64,000 nt of DNA, taken from assembly GCF_003852895.1 (NCBI RefSeq), contig NZ_QUSW01000004.1:62001-126000 (forward strand). Reading direction: 5' to 3'. The notes under the pieces are model-generated. The model did no database searches. It was not told where the DNA came from and saw only the letters and a list, made by a program, of their open reading frames with translations. Below, piece by piece: positions 61,586-64,000 of this stretch. The first letter of the stretch is position 1; each line of letters opens with the position of its first letter. The translations under genes and the position numbers were made by a program. The DNA is from Rhizobacter terrae. GTDB taxonomy: Bacteria > Pseudomonadota > Gammaproteobacteria > Burkholderiales > Burkholderiaceae_C.

Positions 61586-63304
61586 TCAGCTCAGCGTGCC
61601 GGCGAACAGGCGCCGGTCGCGCTCCTCCTTGCTGTCCTTCACGTAGTACTTCGCCGACCACGCGTCCGTCTCCGACAAGGCCATCGGCTTGCCCGACTTG
61701 ATCTTGCCGGCCTGCTTCGCGCGGAAGTGGTAGTGCTCGAACATGCGCATGAACTCGCAGGCGTAGATGTCGGCGATGGCCGTGCTGCCGCGGATGATGA
61801 GCGTGTTCGAGTCGTTCACCACCGTCGAGTTGTTGGAGAAGTTGGCCGAGCCCGTCACGATGATCGGATCGGACCCGAAAGGGTCGATCGCGAAGATCTT
61901 CGAGTGGATGTGGATGCCCGCGTGGTGGAAGCTCTCATTGCCTTCCAGCAGCTTCTTCTGGAAGTCGTGCAGCGGCGATGACAGTGTGGTGGCCACCGCG
62001 ATCGAGTTGCTCGGGTCGCCCTCGATCACGTTGACCTCTTCGGGCCCACCCAGGCTACCGACCTTGTCCAGCAGCATGAAGCGCACGGCCTGTTCATTCT
62101 TCTTGGACAGCACCTTGAGGATGACCGGCGACAGCGCGAACGGCGCCGACACCAGCAGCGACTTCGCTCCTTCGCACAGGCTCGCGTACAGGTGCAGCAT
62201 GGTGTCGTCGGACTGCGGCGAGAGGATGGGAATCACCTGATGCCCCGCGGGCAAGGTCAGCGACACCGGCGTGAGCGTGGCCAGCGCCTGCTTCATCGTC
62301 GATGAATCCGCATCGTCCAGCAGCAGCTTGAAGCAGCTCTCGTAGATGGCTGCCACCTTCTCGTCGAACACCGCGTGGCCCACGTTGAGCTGGCCGTACA
62401 GCGCGCCGTCGGTCCAGTTGGTGGAACCCGTCCACACCGACTTGGGCACGAGCTTGCCGTTCTCGTTCTTCAGCAGCACGAGGAACTTGTCATGCATGAT
62501 GGCCGACTGCGGATCGGCCTTGCGAGGCTTGGCGACGGTGCCCAGCTCGGCGCGCTTCACCGCGTCGTCGTTCTTCTTCGCCGTCGTGTCCTTCGCGTCC
62601 TTGTGGCGGTGGTGGTAGACGATCTTCACGTCCACGCCGCGCCCGATCGCCTCCTGCAGCCCCTGCAGCAGCTCGACCTGCTGGAACTCGTAGATCGCGC
62701 CGTGAAGGGCCCAGGTGTTGTCCTCGGCCTTCTTCATGTAGGCCAGCAGCGCTTCCTTCAGCCCGTTGGACAGCCAATCGCGTGCCTTCTTCGCCTTGGG
62801 CGTGTTGGCGGCGAGATCGGCCACGTCGCCGAACTTCGTGTTGAAGGCGCTGCTCGCGGCCGCGGCGCGGTTGAAATGGACGAAGGTCTCGTCGTGCGTC
62901 GGGTCCTCGGTGGTCACGTCCAGCGTGATGCCGTCGCCCTGCGGCGCTTCGGTCGGGCTCAGCGCGGGCATCATCTGGCCCGGTGCACCGTAGCGCGGCA
63001 CGACGGTGAACCTGTAGCGATGCGCCGGCATGAGCGTGTAGTCACCCCAGCGGAATTTCTGCAGTGGCGCGGTGAGCGTGGTGCCGCCGCCCTGCAGGTC
63101 GCTCGGGAAGCGCAGCATGTTGGGCAGCCAGCGGAATTCGCCCGCCACCGGCGCGGACGATGCCGGCCCCATGTCCATCCGCCCGATCGAAAAGCCCAGG
63201 CAGCCCGGCCGCTTGTCGTCTTGCAGGTCCATCGCGATGATGGCGTTGCGCGTGCCCGCGATGACGCGGACGGTGAGCCCCTGCCTGGTCACGCTGGCTT
63301 TCAT
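61586..63304 (-). CDS. Phospholipase D-like protein
   Basis: A 572-residue protein with two HxK PLD motifs: H271-D-K (MHDKFLVLL followed by TGSTNWT) and H467-S-K (HIHSKIFAID followed by TGSANFSNNS). No signal peptide is seen, so it may act in the cytosol. An N-terminal beta-rich region of about 150 residues (GTRNAIIAMDLQ) may bind or target a substrate. ATG 63304 has GGGGAT upstream, and the earlier codon 63376 is rejected. PLD proteins of this size can cleave phospholipid or nucleic acid; which is unknown. Confidence 0.85.
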   Translation of the reverse strand: MKASVTRQGLTVRVIAGTRNAIIAMDLQDDKRPGCLGFSIGRMDMGPASSAPVAGEFRWLPNMLRFPSDLQGGGTTLTAPLQKFRWGDYTLMPAHRYRFTVVPRYGAPGQMMPALSPTEAPQGDGITLDVTTEDPTHDETFVHFNRAAAASSAFNTKFGDVADLAANTPKAKKARDWLSNGLKEALLAYMKKAEDNTWALHGAIYEFQQVELLQGLQEAIGRGVDVKIVYHHRHKDAKDTTAKKNDDAVKRAELGTVAKPRKADPQSAIMHDKFLVLLKNENGKLVPKSVWTGSTNWTDGALYGQLNVGHAVFDEKVAAIYESCFKLLLDDADSSTMKQALATLTPVSLTLPAGHQVIPILSPQSDDTMLHLYASLCEGAKSLLVSAPFALSPVILKVLSKKNEQAVRFMLLDKVGSLGGPEEVNVIEGDPSNSIAVATTLSSPLHDFQKKLLEGNESFHHAGIHIHSKIFAIDPFGSDPIIVTGSANFSNNSTVVNDSNTLIIRGSTAIADIYACEFMRMFEHYHFRAKQAGKIKSGKPMALSETDAWSAKYYVKDSKEERDRRLFAGTLS

Positions 63305-63415
63305 CGCAGATCCCCTCGTCGGCATCACCTGGGCCGGATGAGCGCAATGGTGGACCTGCAATGCCCCTGCTGGCATCCCTAACTTGGCTGATCCTCTCGG
63401 GGGTTGCCCAGCCGC

Positions 63416-64000
63416 TCACCCACTCAGGCCAAAGGCCTTGGGCTTCTTGCCCGCACGGTGCGCCCGCAGCAAGACGGTCGGGAAGCTCACCGGCAGCGTG
63501 GTCGGGAAGTCGCGGCTGAAGTGAAGGCCGCGGCTTTCATGGCGCATCAGCGCCGAGCGCACGATGAGTTCGGCGCAGTCCACCAGGTTGCGCAGCTCCA
63601 GCAGGTCGCGGTTCACGCGGAAGTTGGCGTAGTAGTCGTCGATCTCGCTCTTGAGCAGCTTGATGCGGTGCAGCGCCCGCTCCAGCCGCTTGGTGGTGCG
63701 CACGATGCCCACGTAGTTCCACATCAGCAGGCGCAGCTCGTCCCAGTTGTGGGCGATGACCACCTGCTCGTCGGCGTTCTCCACCTGGCTTTCGTCCCAG
63801 GCGGGCAGCGAGGGCATCTCTGCCTCGGGCCGCGAGAGGATGTGGGCCGCGCAGGTACGGCCCAACACCACGCACTCCAGCAGCGAGTTGCTCGCCAGGC
63901 GGTTGGCGCCGTGCAGGCCGGTGTAGGTCGTCTCGCCCACCGCGTACAGGCCCGGCAGGTCGCTGCGGCCCTGCAAGTCGGTGACGATGCCGCCGCAGGT
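63416..64000 (-). CDS. nadB: L-aspartate oxidase NadB, C-terminal part (partial)
   Basis: The last 194 codons of the flavoenzyme that oxidises aspartate to iminoaspartate for quinolinate synthesis. [20 protein letters not shown] is the conserved FAD/active-site stretch (quoted up to 20 residues), followed by SNSLLECVV. The helical tail contains [16 protein letters not shown] and ends KAFGLSG. The 5' end is outside the window; the frame is open to position 64000. It is 3.5 kb from nadA-nadC on the opposite strand, with the small and PLD genes between. Confidence 0.95.
   Translation of the reverse strand, partial: TCGGIVTDLQGRSDLPGLYAVGETTYTGLHGANRLASNSLLECVVLGRTCAAHILSRPEAEMPSLPAWDESQVENADEQVVIAHNWDELRLLMWNYVGIVRTTKRLERALHRIKLLKSEIDDYYANFRVNRDLLELRNLVDCAELIVRSALMRHESRGLHFSRDFPTTLPVSFPTVLLRAHRAGKKPKAFGLSG

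Overview
The window looks like the chromosome of a GC-rich beta-proteobacterium of the order Burkholderiales, probably Comamonadaceae-like. The evidence is high GC, a rimO/phaR neighbourhood, the block ompR-envZ / ispF-ispD / mfd, relA beside a tRNA-Val gene, and polyhydroxybutyrate genes (phaR, 3-hydroxybutyrate dehydrogenase). The genus is an inference from gene content. No database was searched.

Layout. 1-6.4 kb: the 3' end of a DAHP synthase gene, three small unrecognised genes, rimO, an unrecognised gene, phaR with its terminator, an esterase and cysQ. 6.5-13.7 kb: a retron-type defence cassette made of a very large helical-repeat protein, a SWIM zinc-finger protein, a 240-nt structured RNA with all the parts of an msr-msd, and a reverse transcriptase carrying the retron NAxxH and VTG motifs. 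13.8-19.2 kb: two paralogous secreted alpha/beta hydrolases and a tandem HD-GYP/LuxR regulator, split by an AT-rich 2.2-kb island that encodes a ParB-like (DUF262-like) protein and a HEPN protein and is bounded by a 20-bp direct repeat. 19.2-29.2 kb: a complete malonate-utilisation locus with a LysR regulator, a TRAP transporter and mdcACDEGBH, its genes overlapping by a few bases or separated by short gaps. 29.2-31.8 kb: methyltransferase, SDR and AraC regulator. 31.8-35.0 kb: tRNA-Val(GAC) and relA with an overlapping hydrolase gene. 35.1-43.7 kb: bdhA, a SIMPL protein, ompR-envZ, ispDF and mfd. 43.7-50.3 kb: mixed metabolism and regulators. 50.4-55.1 kb: a four-gene envelope operon (two binding-protein-like proteins, one with a VWA domain, plus XpaC-like and TelA-like proteins). 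55.1-64 kb: MFS transporter, AraC regulator, a protein with a roadblock-like tail, nadA-nadC, two small genes, a phospholipase D-like protein and the 3' part of nadB.

The most notable content is the retron cassette, whose RNA gene is readable directly from the sequence (14-bp a1/a2 repeat, UGUUUCG-loop hairpin, 31-bp msd hairpin), and about 2.5 kb downstream of it the HEPN/ParB-like island. Together they look like a small defence island. The rest is mostly core metabolism plus the malonate catabolic locus.
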